Origin: Opitutus sp. GAS368 | Lineage (GTDB): Bacteria; Verrucomicrobiota; Verrucomicrobiia; Opitutales; Opitutaceae | Assembly: GCA_945903545.1 (NCBI GenBank) | Contig: CAMDOO010000017.1 | Span: forward strand, 1-47,752 | Direction: 5' to 3' | DNA: 47,752 nucleotides | Part shown: positions 39,020 to 46,639 of the stretch, piece by piece | Position numbering within the stretch: position 1 is the stretch's first letter | Layout of the letters: the number at the start of each line of letters is the position of its first letter | Notes under the pieces: generated by a model | What the model was told of the DNA's origin: nothing | Databases searched by the model: none | The model's input: the letters and a program-made list of their open reading frames with translations, nothing else | Position numbers and translations under genes: made by a program

Positions 39020-42000
39020 TTGGTGAACATCCTCTTCGTCAACTACGGCGATTTCACAAGCAACAGCCTGAACCACATCGCCGGGTTCGCGAACACCCTC
39101 GTCGCTCAGGGTCACGCCTGCCTCGTCGCCGTCCCGACCGGGGCCGAGACCATCTCAGTCATCCCCGGCCCGCGCTTCACCCCCGCCTTTTTCGCCGACC
39201 TGCTGGCCAAGCCCGCCGCCTTTCCCGACGGCCGCCCCGCCGACCTGATCCACGCCTGGACTCCCCGCGAGGTGGTGCGCCGCTTTGTCCTCGCCTATCA
39301 GCCGCACGCGAAGGCCCGCCTCGTTATCCACCTGGAGGACAACGAGGACTTTCTGCTCTCGGCCTGGCTGCAGGCTCCGGTCGCGTCCGTGCAGGACATT
39401 CCCGAGTCCGACCTCGCGGAAAAATCCTCGCTCGGCCTCTCCCACCCCCGCCGCTACCGCCAGCTCCTGCGCGTGGCGGATGGCGTCACGCACATCATCG
39501 GACCGCTCGCCGAGTTCATCCCGGCCGGCGTGCCCGCCCTCGAGCTCCCGCCGGGGGTTGACCCCAAGCTCTATGCCCCGCAGCCGGCCGACCCGGAACT
39601 GCGCCGCGAGCTCGGGCTGCGCGCCGGCGAGCGCGTCATCACCTTCACCGGCAGCATCACCTTCGCCAACGCGCCCGAGATGCGTGACCTTTACGCCGCC
39701 GTGGCATTGCTGAATGCCCGCGGGACCCCCACCCGGCTCATCCGCACTGGACTGACCCAGCCGTCCTTCCAAGAAAGCCTGTCCCCGGCCGAACGCGCCT
39801 CCGTCATCGAGCTCGGCTTCGTCGCGAAGGCCAAACTCCCCCGCCTCCTCGCGCTGGCCGACGTCCTCGTTCAACCCGGCCGCGCCGGCCCCTTCAACGA
39901 CTACCGCCTGCCCTCCAAGCTGCCGGAATTCCTCAGCTCCGGCCGGCCCGTGGTCCTGCCCGCCACCAATCTCGGGCGCGTGCTGCGCGACGGCGCCGAC
40001 GCCCTGCTGCTGCGCACGGGTTCCGCGGCGGAGATCGCCGACGCCTGCACCCGGGTCTTCCAGGACGCCGCCCTCGCGAAAAAACTCGGTGAAAACGCCG
40101 CCGCCTTCGCCCGCCGGCATTTCGATCCCGTGGCCATCGGGGCCCGGCTCGGCAAATTCTACCAGCAACTCCTGGCCCAGCCGGGCACCACGGCCGCCCT
40201 CGCCGCGGGCGAATCCGAGATCTCACTCGTCCTCCGCCAGCTCGCCGCCCGGCCGGCCGATCCCGCCGGCGCCGCCATCGCGGGCGAACTCTTGCCCCTG
40301 GTCTCGTCCCTCGAACGCGGCGATGCCAGCCGGGCCGAGCACGCCCGGCTCGAACGTGACGCCGCGCATTGGCGCAAGCACCGCGAACTCGCCGAACAGC
40401 ACGCCGCCCAATGCGAGGAGAAGGCCCGCCTCGCCGGCGAGCATGCGGCCCACCTCGAGGGCCAGCTCCGGCTCGCCACCGACCACACCCACCATCTCGA
40501 GAATCAGCTCCGGCTCGCCACGGACCACACCCAGCATCTTGAGGGCCGCCTCCGGCTCGCCGAGCAGCACGCCCAGAATCTCGGCGCCGAATTCAAGGCC
40601 GTCCAGATCCAGCTGCGAGAGGTCCAGGCCCAGCACGCCGAGGCGGCACGCCTGACCCACCAGCACATCACCAACCTCGAGCAGATCCGCGATTCCCTGC
40701 AACGGCGCGTCAACGAACTCGACGCCCACCTCGCCACCGCCACCCAGGCCCGGGACGCGGCCCAGGCCCGCCTCCGCAACCTCCAGCAGAGCTTCTCCTG
40801 GCAGGTCACCCTCCCCCTGCGCTGGCTCCGCCGGACGTTTGTCGATCCGCTGACGCGAAAGACCGAGGACAGAGGACAGAGGACGGAGGACGGAAGACCG
40901 AGGACCGCCTCTTCTTCCCTGCCCCTTACTCCCTCGCCCGTCCCTGCTCCCTCGCGATCCGCCGAAGGCGGAATCGCGGTCTGGCACAGCGTCGACTACC
41001 CCCAGAGCTGGAGCCTGCCCCCGCGCACCCATGTCCTCCGGGGCTGGTGCTTCGCCGACGACGCCCGGAAACTCACGGGCATCCGCGCCGTGCTGCCTGA
41101 GCGGATCGTCGAGGGCACCTACGGACTCAAGCGGCTCGATGTTCTCGCCTCCGTCCGGGACAAAAAACAGGCCGAATACTGCGGCTGGCGCCTCGAACTC
41201 GAGCTCCGCGAGGGCGACATGCTGCTCGACCTCGAGACGAAGGACGCAGACGGACGCTGGCACCGCTTCTTCCATGCCGATCTCAAGGTCGGCGAAGGAC
41301 TCGGCGCACTCGACCTCACTTCCTACGAAAAGTGGATCGAGGTCTACGATCGCCTCACCCCCGAGCGCTGGCAGGCGCAAGCTGCGGAGTCAGACCGCCT
41401 CGCCAACCAGCCGCTGATCTCCGTCCTTGTCCCCGTCTACAACACGCCCGAGCGCTGGCTGGTGAAGGCAGTCGATTCCGTCCGCCGGCAGTCCTACCCC
41501 AACTGGGAACTCTGCCTCGCCGACGACGCCTCGCCGCAAGCCCACATCCGGCCCCTGCTGGAAAAAATCGCGGCCTCCGATCCCCGCATCAAGGTCACCT
41601 TCCGCGAGAAAAACGGTCACATCTCCGCCTGCTCCAACTCGGCGCTCGCGCTGGCGACCGGCGAGTTCATCGCCCTGCTCGACCACGACGACGAACTGAC
41701 GCCCCATGCGCTGTTCGAGGTCGTGAGCCTGCTGAATGCCCGGCCCGACACCGACTATGTCTACAGCGACGAGGACAAGATCGACGAGGACGGCCGCCGC
41801 CATGAGCCGTACTTCAAGCCCGACTACCTGCCCGACCTCTTCCTCGCCCAGAATTACACCTCGCACCTTTCCGTCTACCGCGCCGCGCTCGTCCGTGTGG
41901 TCGGCGGCTTCCGCCAGGGCTACGAGGGCAGCCAGGACTGGGATCTCGCCCTGCGCGTGGTCGACCGCTCCACGCCCGACCGCATCCGGCACATCCCCAA

Positions 42001-43063
42001 GGTGCTCTACCACTGGCGCGCCATCCCCGGCTCCACCGCCCTGCTGATCAGCGAGAAGAACTATCCACTCGAGGCCGCGCGCCGCGCGCTGACCGATCAT
42101 TTCGCCCGCCTCGGTCAGCCCGTAACCCTTGAGCACGTCCCCGGCGACCATTGGCGCGTCCGTTATCCGCTGCCCGCCCAGCCGCCCTCGGTCACGCTCA
42201 TCATCCCGACCCGCAACGGCCTCAAGTTCCTCCAGCGCTGCATCGACAGCATCCTCGCCAAGACCAGCTACCCGTCGTTCGAGGTGCTCGTGCTGGACAA
42301 CGGCTCCGACGATCCCGCCACCCTCGCCTACCTCCGCACGCTGTCCGACGGCACCCACCCGCACCTCCGCCCCGGCCACACCGCCCGCGTCATTTCCGAT
42401 CCCTCCCCTTTCAATTATTCCGCCCTCAACAATCGCGGCGTGCGCGAAGCGCAGGCCACGATTGTTGGACTGCTCAACAACGACCTCGAGGTGATCCACC
42501 CCGACTGGCTCGACGAGATGGTCGCCCAGGCCGTCCGCCCCGGGATTGGCTGCGTCGGCGCGATGCTCTACTATCCCAACGACACCATCCAGCACGCCGG
42601 GGTGGTGATCGGGCTCGGCGGCGTCGCCGGCCACGCCTTCCGCGACTTCCCGCGCGGCAGCCACGGCAAGTTCAACCGCGCCCGACTCGTGCAGAACTAC
42701 AGCGCCGTCACCGCCGCCTGCCTGCTCATCCGCAAGTCGACCTACGAGCAGGTTGGCGGGCTGGACGAAAAGGACCTCGCCGTCGCCTTCAACGACATCG
42801 ACTTCTGCCTGAAGGTGCAGGCCGCCGGCTACCGCAATCTCTGGACCCCGTTCGCCGAGCTCTACCACCACGAGTCCGCCACCCGCGGCGCCGACGACAA
42901 CCCCGAGAAGGCCGAGCGCTTCCGCCGCGAGGTCGAGACAATGATGCTGCGCTGGGGTCCGGTGCTCACGAGCGATCCGGCGTACAATCCGAACCTCACG
43001 CTCGAGCTGAACGACTTCACGCTCGCGGTCCCGCCGAGGGCACCAGTGACGGGTGACAAGTGA
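39020..43063 (+). CDS. Large glycosyltransferase with one GT4-like and two GT2 domains plus coiled coil
   Basis: A 1347-residue cytoplasmic enzyme. Residues 1-390 are a GT4-like (GT-B) domain with NILFVNYGDF at the start and DYRLPSKLPEFLSSGRPVVL near 295. Residues about 440-605 form a coiled coil with 14-residue repeats. Residues 613-652 are a low-complexity linker made by an in-frame repeat element. Residues about 655-770 are a beta-rich domain with the motif LRGWCFADDARK. Two GT2 domains follow: one from about 797 (ISVLVPVYNTPERW, LLDHDDEL, YSDEDKIDEDG) and one from about 1054 (VTLIIPTRNGLKF, SPFNYSALNNRG, LLNNDLEVIHPDW). Such multi-domain enzymes usually build a repeat unit or chain, with each domain adding one linkage. 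The start is unclear: TTG at 39020 or GTG at 39023, with no close ribosome site. The last residues PVTGDK come from the inverted-repeat element at 43045. Confidence 0.88.
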   Translation: MVNILFVNYGDFTSNSLNHIAGFANTLVAQGHACLVAVPTGAETISVIPGPRFTPAFFADLLAKPAAFPDGRPADLIHAWTPREVVRRFVLAYQPHAKARLVIHLEDNEDFLLSAWLQAPVASVQDIPESDLAEKSSLGLSHPRRYRQLLRVADGVTHIIGPLAEFIPAGVPALELPPGVDPKLYAPQPADPELRRELGLRAGERVITFTGSITFANAPEMRDLYAAVALLNARGTPTRLIRTGLTQPSFQESLSPAERASVIELGFVAKAKLPRLLALADVLVQPGRAGPFNDYRLPSKLPEFLSSGRPVVLPATNLGRVLRDGADALLLRTGSAAEIADACTRVFQDAALAKKLGENAAAFARRHFDPVAIGARLGKFYQQLLAQPGTTAALAAGESEISLVLRQLAARPADPAGAAIAGELLPLVSSLERGDASRAEHARLERDAAHWRKHRELAEQHAAQCEEKARLAGEHAAHLEGQLRLATDHTHHLENQLRLATDHTQHLEGRLRLAEQHAQNLGAEFKAVQIQLREVQAQHAEAARLTHQHITNLEQIRDSLQRRVNELDAHLATATQARDAAQARLRNLQQSFSWQVTLPLRWLRRTFVDPLTRKTEDRGQRTEDGRPRTASSSLPLTPSPVPAPSRSAEGGIAVWHSVDYPQSWSLPPRTHVLRGWCFADDARKLTGIRAVLPERIVEGTYGLKRLDVLASVRDKKQAEYCGWRLELELREGDMLLDLETKDADGRWHRFFHADLKVGEGLGALDLTSYEKWIEVYDRLTPERWQAQAAESDRLANQPLISVLVPVYNTPERWLVKAVDSVRRQSYPNWELCLADDASPQAHIRPLLEKIAASDPRIKVTFREKNGHISACSNSALALATGEFIALLDHDDELTPHALFEVVSLLNARPDTDYVYSDEDKIDEDGRRHEPYFKPDYLPDLFLAQNYTSHLSVYRAALVRVVGGFRQGYEGSQDWDLALRVVDRSTPDRIRHIPKVLYHWRAIPGSTALLISEKNYPLEAARRALTDHFARLGQPVTLEHVPGDHWRVRYPLPAQPPSVTLIIPTRNGLKFLQRCIDSILAKTSYPSFEVLVLDNGSDDPATLAYLRTLSDGTHPHLRPGHTARVISDPSPFNYSALNNRGVREAQATIVGLLNNDLEVIHPDWLDEMVAQAVRPGIGCVGAMLYYPNDTIQHAGVVIGLGGVAGHAFRDFPRGSHGKFNRARLVQNYSAVTAACLLIRKSTYEQVGGLDEKDLAVAFNDIDFCLKVQAAGYRNLWTPFAELYHHESATRGADDNPEKAERFRREVETMMLRWGPVLTSDPAYNPNLTLELNDFTLAVPPRAPVTGDK
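40400..40567 (+). repeat. Four 42-bp tandem coding repeats in the glycosyltransferase coiled coil
   Basis: Units begin at 40400, 40442, 40484 and 40526 and encode 14 residues each, two coiled-coil heptads, of the type H-x-x-H-L-E-x-Q-L-R-L-A-T-D. The second and third are nearly identical at the DNA level, and a partial fifth follows to about 40582. Copy number may change by slippage, which would alter the length of the spacer between catalytic domains. Confidence 0.75.
40859..40978. repeat. Heptamer-repeat element inserted in frame in the glycosyltransferase gene
   Basis: Seven consecutive heptamers occupy 40859-40907: AAGACCG, AGGACAG twice, AGGACGG twice, AAGACCG, AGGACCG. A pyrimidine-rich stretch follows to about 40952, itself in 7-nt units such as GAGGGAG and CAGGGAC on the other strand, then a hairpin CGCGATCCGCC, GAA, GGCGGAATCGCG at 40953-40978. 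The length keeps the frame open and adds about 40 residues beginning KTEDRGQRTEDG and rich in Ser and Pro. It lies exactly between the coiled coil and the next beta domain. Confidence 0.7.
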
Positions 43064-43144
43064 CGGGTGACGAGTTCGATCCCCGGAAAGATCTTTCCCT
43101 CCCCCCTGTCCGCTCTCGTCACTCGTCACCTGTCACCCGTCACT
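43045..43144. repeat. Gene-less inverted-repeat element with GTGACGG heptamer arms
   Basis: The left arm, 43045-43074, and the right arm, 43115-43144, match in 28 of 30 bases when one is read on the opposite strand. Heptamers are GTGACGG, GTGACAA, GTGACGG and GTGACGA. The loop contains the perfect palindrome GGAAAGATCTTTCC at 43085-43098. The glycosyltransferase stop codon (43061-43063) is in the left arm, and the ATG of the next gene follows the right arm by six bases. Confidence 0.82.
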
Positions 43145-43150
43145 CCATCC

Positions 43151-43840
43151 ATGCCTGCGCCCAATCAAGACGAGCTGCCCCAGTTACGCACCCGGCTCGA
43201 GGAGGCCCTGCAGCGCGAGGCGGCGCTCCGGGAAAGCACGACGCGCGAGCTCCTCGAGCTGCACGCCCGGCTGCAACCGCTGACGGCGGTCATCGGCGAA
43301 CGCGGTCGGGCCATCGAGGACCTGAAGCAGCGCGAACTCGCTCTCCGCCTCGAACTCGAGCAGGCGACCGCCGACCTCGAGGCCTTGGTCTGGATGCTGC
43401 AGGACATGGAACAGGCCAAGTTCAAGGCGGACGCCCGCACGCCGGCCGGCTGGCTGCAGGCGCTGATCGGACCCGGGCGAAAAGCGCCCGAGTCCCGGAC
43501 CCCACCCGGTGATTTCATCTACCATCTGACGACCTCGCCCTTCCGCGTCTACCGCGCCGAGGCGTTCACCCTGCGCGGCTGGGCCTTCCCGCGCGACCAC
43601 CGCGCCGTGACGGCGATCCGCGCCCGCATCGCCGGGCGGGAATTCGCCGGCCGCCACGGCCTGTCCGTACCCGAGGCCGTCGCCCCGCCCGGCGCGGCGG
43701 CGAAGAATCCGCACCCCGGTTTCGAGGTGACGTTCGCCACCCCGCCCGGCCGCCACCGCCTCGCGCTCGAGGCGCAGATAGCCGACGGCGAGTGGCGCTC
43801 GATCCTCGACGTGCCGGTCTGGTGCCGACCCGCGGCCTGA
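43151..43840 (+). CDS. Coiled-coil protein with C-terminal GW-type beta domain
   Basis: A 229-residue protein without an evident catalytic motif. Residues about 8-95 are a strong coiled coil (TRLEEALQREAALRESTTRE and the following heptads). Residues 120-225 form a beta-rich domain with the motif TLRGWAFPRDHR, ending in GFEVTFATPPGRHRLALEA and DGEWRSILDVPVWC. The large glycosyltransferase directly upstream has the same pairing of coiled coil and GW domain (LRGWCFADDARK). The two proteins may therefore bind through their coiled coils, with this one serving as a scaffold or chain-length partner; this is inference. A longer frame to 43067 reads through the inverted-repeat element, so the ATG at 43151 is chosen. 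It ends six bases before a convergent methyltransferase gene. Confidence 0.78.
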   Translation: MPAPNQDELPQLRTRLEEALQREAALRESTTRELLELHARLQPLTAVIGERGRAIEDLKQRELALRLELEQATADLEALVWMLQDMEQAKFKADARTPAGWLQALIGPGRKAPESRTPPGDFIYHLTTSPFRVYRAEAFTLRGWAFPRDHRAVTAIRARIAGREFAGRHGLSVPEAVAPPGAAAKNPHPGFEVTFATPPGRHRLALEAQIADGEWRSILDVPVWCRPAA

Positions 43841-43846
43841 TCCAGG

Positions 43847-44581
43847 TCAGGCCTTCGTCGCCACCGCAAAGACCGACGACCCGAACGGCAGCCCACCGCC
43901 GTCGCGGATCCATCCGTTCTCCAGCGCGGCCAACGTGCGCAGAACCGCCTCAACCGGCGCCGGCTGCAGCTCGACGTCGCTCCCGCCCTTCGGCGCGGGA
44001 AACAATTTGCGCCGCGCCACCACCAGTGGGAACACGCTGAGGTTGGCATGCGTGGCGCAGACCGCCGAAAAACCGGCCGCAGTCAGGAGCTTGACCAAAC
44101 CCGCCCGGCGGTAACGCCGCCGGCCGCCGACCGCCTCGTCGTGGTACGACCAGAGCCACGGATAAGCCGGTACATTCACGATCAAGACTCCGCCGGGCCG
44201 CAGCACGCGGAAAGCTTCGTTCACCGCCGCGGCATCGTCATCGAGATGGTAAAGCACGTCGGCCGAGACCACCGCATCGAAAGAGCCGTTCGGATAAGGC
44301 AGCGACGTGACGGAACCTTCGGCCAAGCGAACCGGCTCGCCGACCCGCTCGCACGCCAGACGGACGGCCAGGGGATCCATGTCGATTCCCGTCCAGCGCC
44401 AGCCGGGAAGTTTCCGCCCCAGCCGGCGGATCAATCCACCCGTGCCACAGCCAGCGTCGAGAATTTCGCCCGTACTGCCCACCCGAGCCGCCAATTGGTC
44501 CGCAATCCGGCCGTGCAGCGCCTGGAAGTACCACATGCGGTCCTCCACCTCGGCGAGCTTGAGATATTCGGCGGATTGCAT
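43847..44581 (-). CDS. Class I SAM-dependent methyltransferase
   Basis: A 244-residue methyltransferase. Motif I is EILDAGCGTGGLIRRLGRKL near residue 39, the ribose-binding acidic residue is in WTGIDMDPLAV, motif post-I is SVTSLPYPNGSFDAVVSADV, and ADVLYHLDDDAAAV with VLRPGGVLIVNVPAYPWLWS completes the UbiE/Methyltransf_11 set. The N-terminus contains EDRMWYFQALHGRIADQL, seen in methyltransferases that sit in polysaccharide clusters. The frame stays open far upstream, but the ATG at 44581 fits the conserved region and leaves a normal divergent gap of 108 bp to the gene at 44690. It converges with the coiled-coil protein gene. The acceptor is unknown. Confidence 0.87.
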   Translation of the reverse strand: MQSAEYLKLAEVEDRMWYFQALHGRIADQLAARVGSTGEILDAGCGTGGLIRRLGRKLPGWRWTGIDMDPLAVRLACERVGEPVRLAEGSVTSLPYPNGSFDAVVSADVLYHLDDDAAAVNEAFRVLRPGGVLIVNVPAYPWLWSYHDEAVGGRRRYRRAGLVKLLTAAGFSAVCATHANLSVFPLVVARRKLFPAPKGGSDVELQPAPVEAVLRTLAALENGWIRDGGGLPFGSSVFAVATKA

Positions 44582-44689
44582 CCTGGGGCGACGCCGAGAG
44601 TGCGAGCGGGCGCGGACGCGGCAAGCCAGCACACACACTGCACCCATTTTCCACTGGCCGGTAAGCGGCGCTCCTGTAGTCCCTGATCC

Positions 44690-45778
44690 GTGCCCCCCAC
44701 CGTGTTGTTCTGCCTCGATCATCCGGTCCATCATCCGGTGACGGACCAGGTGCTGGTGTCCGGCTGGCTCGCGGCGAGCGCCCCGGTGGAAAGTGTCCGG
44801 GTCGTCACCCCGACCGGGCGCATCAGCGAGCCGCTGCCCCTCATCAACCGGCCTGACATCGCGCAACGCCACCCCGAGCTGCCGCAGGTGCGGGGCTTCT
44901 CCGCCCGCCTCCCGGCCTCGTGGGCCGCGGAGGGCGAGATTGGCATTCTCCACTGCGCCGGCGGGATCGAGCAAAAGTACACCCGGGCCCTGCCGCCTGC
45001 CGCGGACCTGTCCGCCAAGGCGGCGAAACTCCGCCGCATCTCCGCCGTGCTCCGCCCCGATCGTGCCGGCCGGCTCAATGCCTACCATTTCAATTGCCTG
45101 ACCGACGAGCTGCGCGCCGCCTACGACGTGGTCGACGTCGACGCCGTCTCCGCCCTGCCTTACGACGGAATCGCCCTCGACCTCATCCGGCGCCATCCGG
45201 ACGGGCTGATCCTCGACGCCGGCGCCGGCTTCCGCGCCGAATACCTGCCCAACGTCGTCAACTTCGAGATCGTGCCCTACCCGTCGACCGACGTCCTCGG
45301 CGTCGGCGAGGAACTGCCCTTTGCGGATGACAGCTTCGACGCCGTCCTTTCCCTGTCCGTGCTGGAACACGTGAAGGATCCCTTCGCCTGCGCCCGCGAA
45401 CTCGCCCGGGTGCTGAAACCCGGTGGCACACTCTACGCCGCCGTGCCGTTCCTCCAGCCCTACCACGGCTACCCGCACCACTACTACAACATGACCCACC
45501 AGGGCCTCGCCAACCTGTTCGCCGGCCGCCTGGTGGTGCAGGAGCAGAAGGTGCTGGAGAGCGGACACCCGCTCTGGACGCTCAACTGGTTCCTCCGCAG
45601 CTACGCCGACGCGCTGCCCCCGGCCGCGCGGGAGAAGTTCCAGGCGATGACCGTCGCCGAATTCCTCGGCGCCCCCAAGGCCCTGCTCACCCACGACATC
45701 GCCTCCGCCCTCCCGGAAAAGGCCCGCTTCGAACTCGCCGCCGCGACGATGCTGCTCGCGACCAAGCCGACCGGCTGA
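44690..45778 (+). CDS. SAM-dependent methyltransferase with N-terminal GW-type accessory domain
   Basis: A 362-residue two-domain protein. Residues 1-110 are beta-rich, with VLVSGWLAASAPVESVRVVT, similar in layout to the GW domain of the large glycosyltransferase and of the coiled-coil protein. Residues about 160-360 are a methyltransferase: LILDAGAGFRAEYLPNV is a modified motif I, GVGEELPFADDSFDAVLSLS is the post-I region, and LEHVKDPFACARELARVLKP with GGTLYAAVPFLQPYHGYPHH follows. The third position of motif I is A-G-A-G rather than G-C-G-T-G, which is unusual but seen in sugar methyltransferases. The start is a GTG at 44690 with no upstream in-frame alternative of quality. The gene is divergent from the methyltransferase at 43847 and is followed by another methyltransferase 56 bp on. 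Confidence 0.8.
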   Translation: MPPTVLFCLDHPVHHPVTDQVLVSGWLAASAPVESVRVVTPTGRISEPLPLINRPDIAQRHPELPQVRGFSARLPASWAAEGEIGILHCAGGIEQKYTRALPPAADLSAKAAKLRRISAVLRPDRAGRLNAYHFNCLTDELRAAYDVVDVDAVSALPYDGIALDLIRRHPDGLILDAGAGFRAEYLPNVVNFEIVPYPSTDVLGVGEELPFADDSFDAVLSLSVLEHVKDPFACARELARVLKPGGTLYAAVPFLQPYHGYPHHYYNMTHQGLANLFAGRLVVQEQKVLESGHPLWTLNWFLRSYADALPPAAREKFQAMTVAEFLGAPKALLTHDIASALPEKARFELAAATMLLATKPTG

Positions 45779-45834
45779 GGGCGAATTCGCTTCCCCGGCC
45801 GGGGCCATATGCTTGGATCGCACCTTCCGCACCC

Positions 45835-46575
45835 ATGCCGACCAACAAATGGCCCAAAGTCCTGCCTCCGCTGACTCCGGAGCAAAGTCGCATCAGCGAC
45901 GATTTCATGAAGCTCTGGCACGAGGTGCTGCCGCGGAAGTTCGGGATGATCGACCGCTACAACCACACCTTCCCGGTGAAGTATTCCCGGCCCGGTTTTC
46001 GCACGACCCTCGAGAGCGGCTCCGGCCTGGGCGAGCACATCAACTACGAGAAGCTCACCCCGGAACAGGAGGAGAATTACCACGCCAACGAGTTTCGCGA
46101 GAACATGGCCGCGGAGATCCGCCGGAAATTTCCCCGGGTCAAGACCGTCGTGGCCGACTGCCAGGAGCGCCTGCCGTTTGCCGACGGGTTTTTCGACCGC
46201 GTGATCGCCGTCCACGTGCTCGAGCACCTGCCGAATCTTCCCGCCACGATCCGCGAGGCGCACCGCCTCCTCGACAAGTCCCGCGGACAATTCCTCGTGG
46301 TCATCCCCTGCGAGGGCAGCCCCGCCTATACGTTCGCCCGGAAAATCTCCTCCCAGCGCCTCTTCGAGAAGAAGTACCGCGTGCCCTACCACACGTTCAT
46401 CGGCCGCGAGCACATCAACCTGCCCGCCGAGATCCTGGCCGAGCTCGACCCGTACTTCACCGTGGAGGCCCGGAATTTCTTCCCGCTCCCATTCCTGCCG
46501 TTTGCCTTCAACAACCTGGTGATCGGCCTCAGCCTCAAGCCCAGGCCGGTGGCCTTGGCGGACGGCCGGACCTAA
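45835..46575 (+). CDS. Class I SAM-dependent methyltransferase, paralogue of the one at 4055
   Basis: A 246-residue protein that aligns over its whole length with the methyltransferase at 4055. Shared blocks include EKLTPEQEENY, FRENMAAEIRRKFPRVKTVV, VIAVHVLEHLPNLPATIREA and REHINLPAEILAELDPYFTV. Motif I is ESGSGLGEH rather than EIGAGLGEH. Unlike the other copy, its C-terminus (GLSLKPRPVALADGRT) is not built from repeat sequence, so it shows what the natural end looks like. The pair probably act on related sugar residues; a duplication or recombination across the cluster is plausible. A compact hairpin follows seven bases after the stop. Confidence 0.9.
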   Translation: MPTNKWPKVLPPLTPEQSRISDDFMKLWHEVLPRKFGMIDRYNHTFPVKYSRPGFRTTLESGSGLGEHINYEKLTPEQEENYHANEFRENMAAEIRRKFPRVKTVVADCQERLPFADGFFDRVIAVHVLEHLPNLPATIREAHRLLDKSRGQFLVVIPCEGSPAYTFARKISSQRLFEKKYRVPYHTFIGREHINLPAEILAELDPYFTVEARNFFPLPFLPFAFNNLVIGLSLKPRPVALADGRT

Positions 46576-46581
46576 CCACTT

Positions 46582-46604
46582 CCAAAATGGCGGAGCCATT
46601 TTGG
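46582..46604 (+). terminator. Compact hairpin after the methyltransferase gene
   Basis: A 10-bp perfect stem, CCAAAATGGC and GCCATTTTGG, around a GGA loop, seven bases after the stop. A short T-containing run (TTCTGCTC) follows. It may terminate transcription or, like other tight hairpins in the window, be a repeat of its own. Confidence 0.5.
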
Positions 46605-46639
46605 TTCTGCTCTTGCACGTCCCCCGGCCGGACAGCGAA

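Noticed and set aside
40859-40907. CRISPR-like array because of regular short repeats
   Set aside because: Units are 7 nt without spacers, within a coding frame, and there are no cas genes.
43847-45832. A 661-residue minus-strand protein spanning two methyltransferase regions
   Set aside because: Only the C-terminal 244 residues are a methyltransferase. The upstream part is antisense to the gene at 44690, so the start was moved to 44581.
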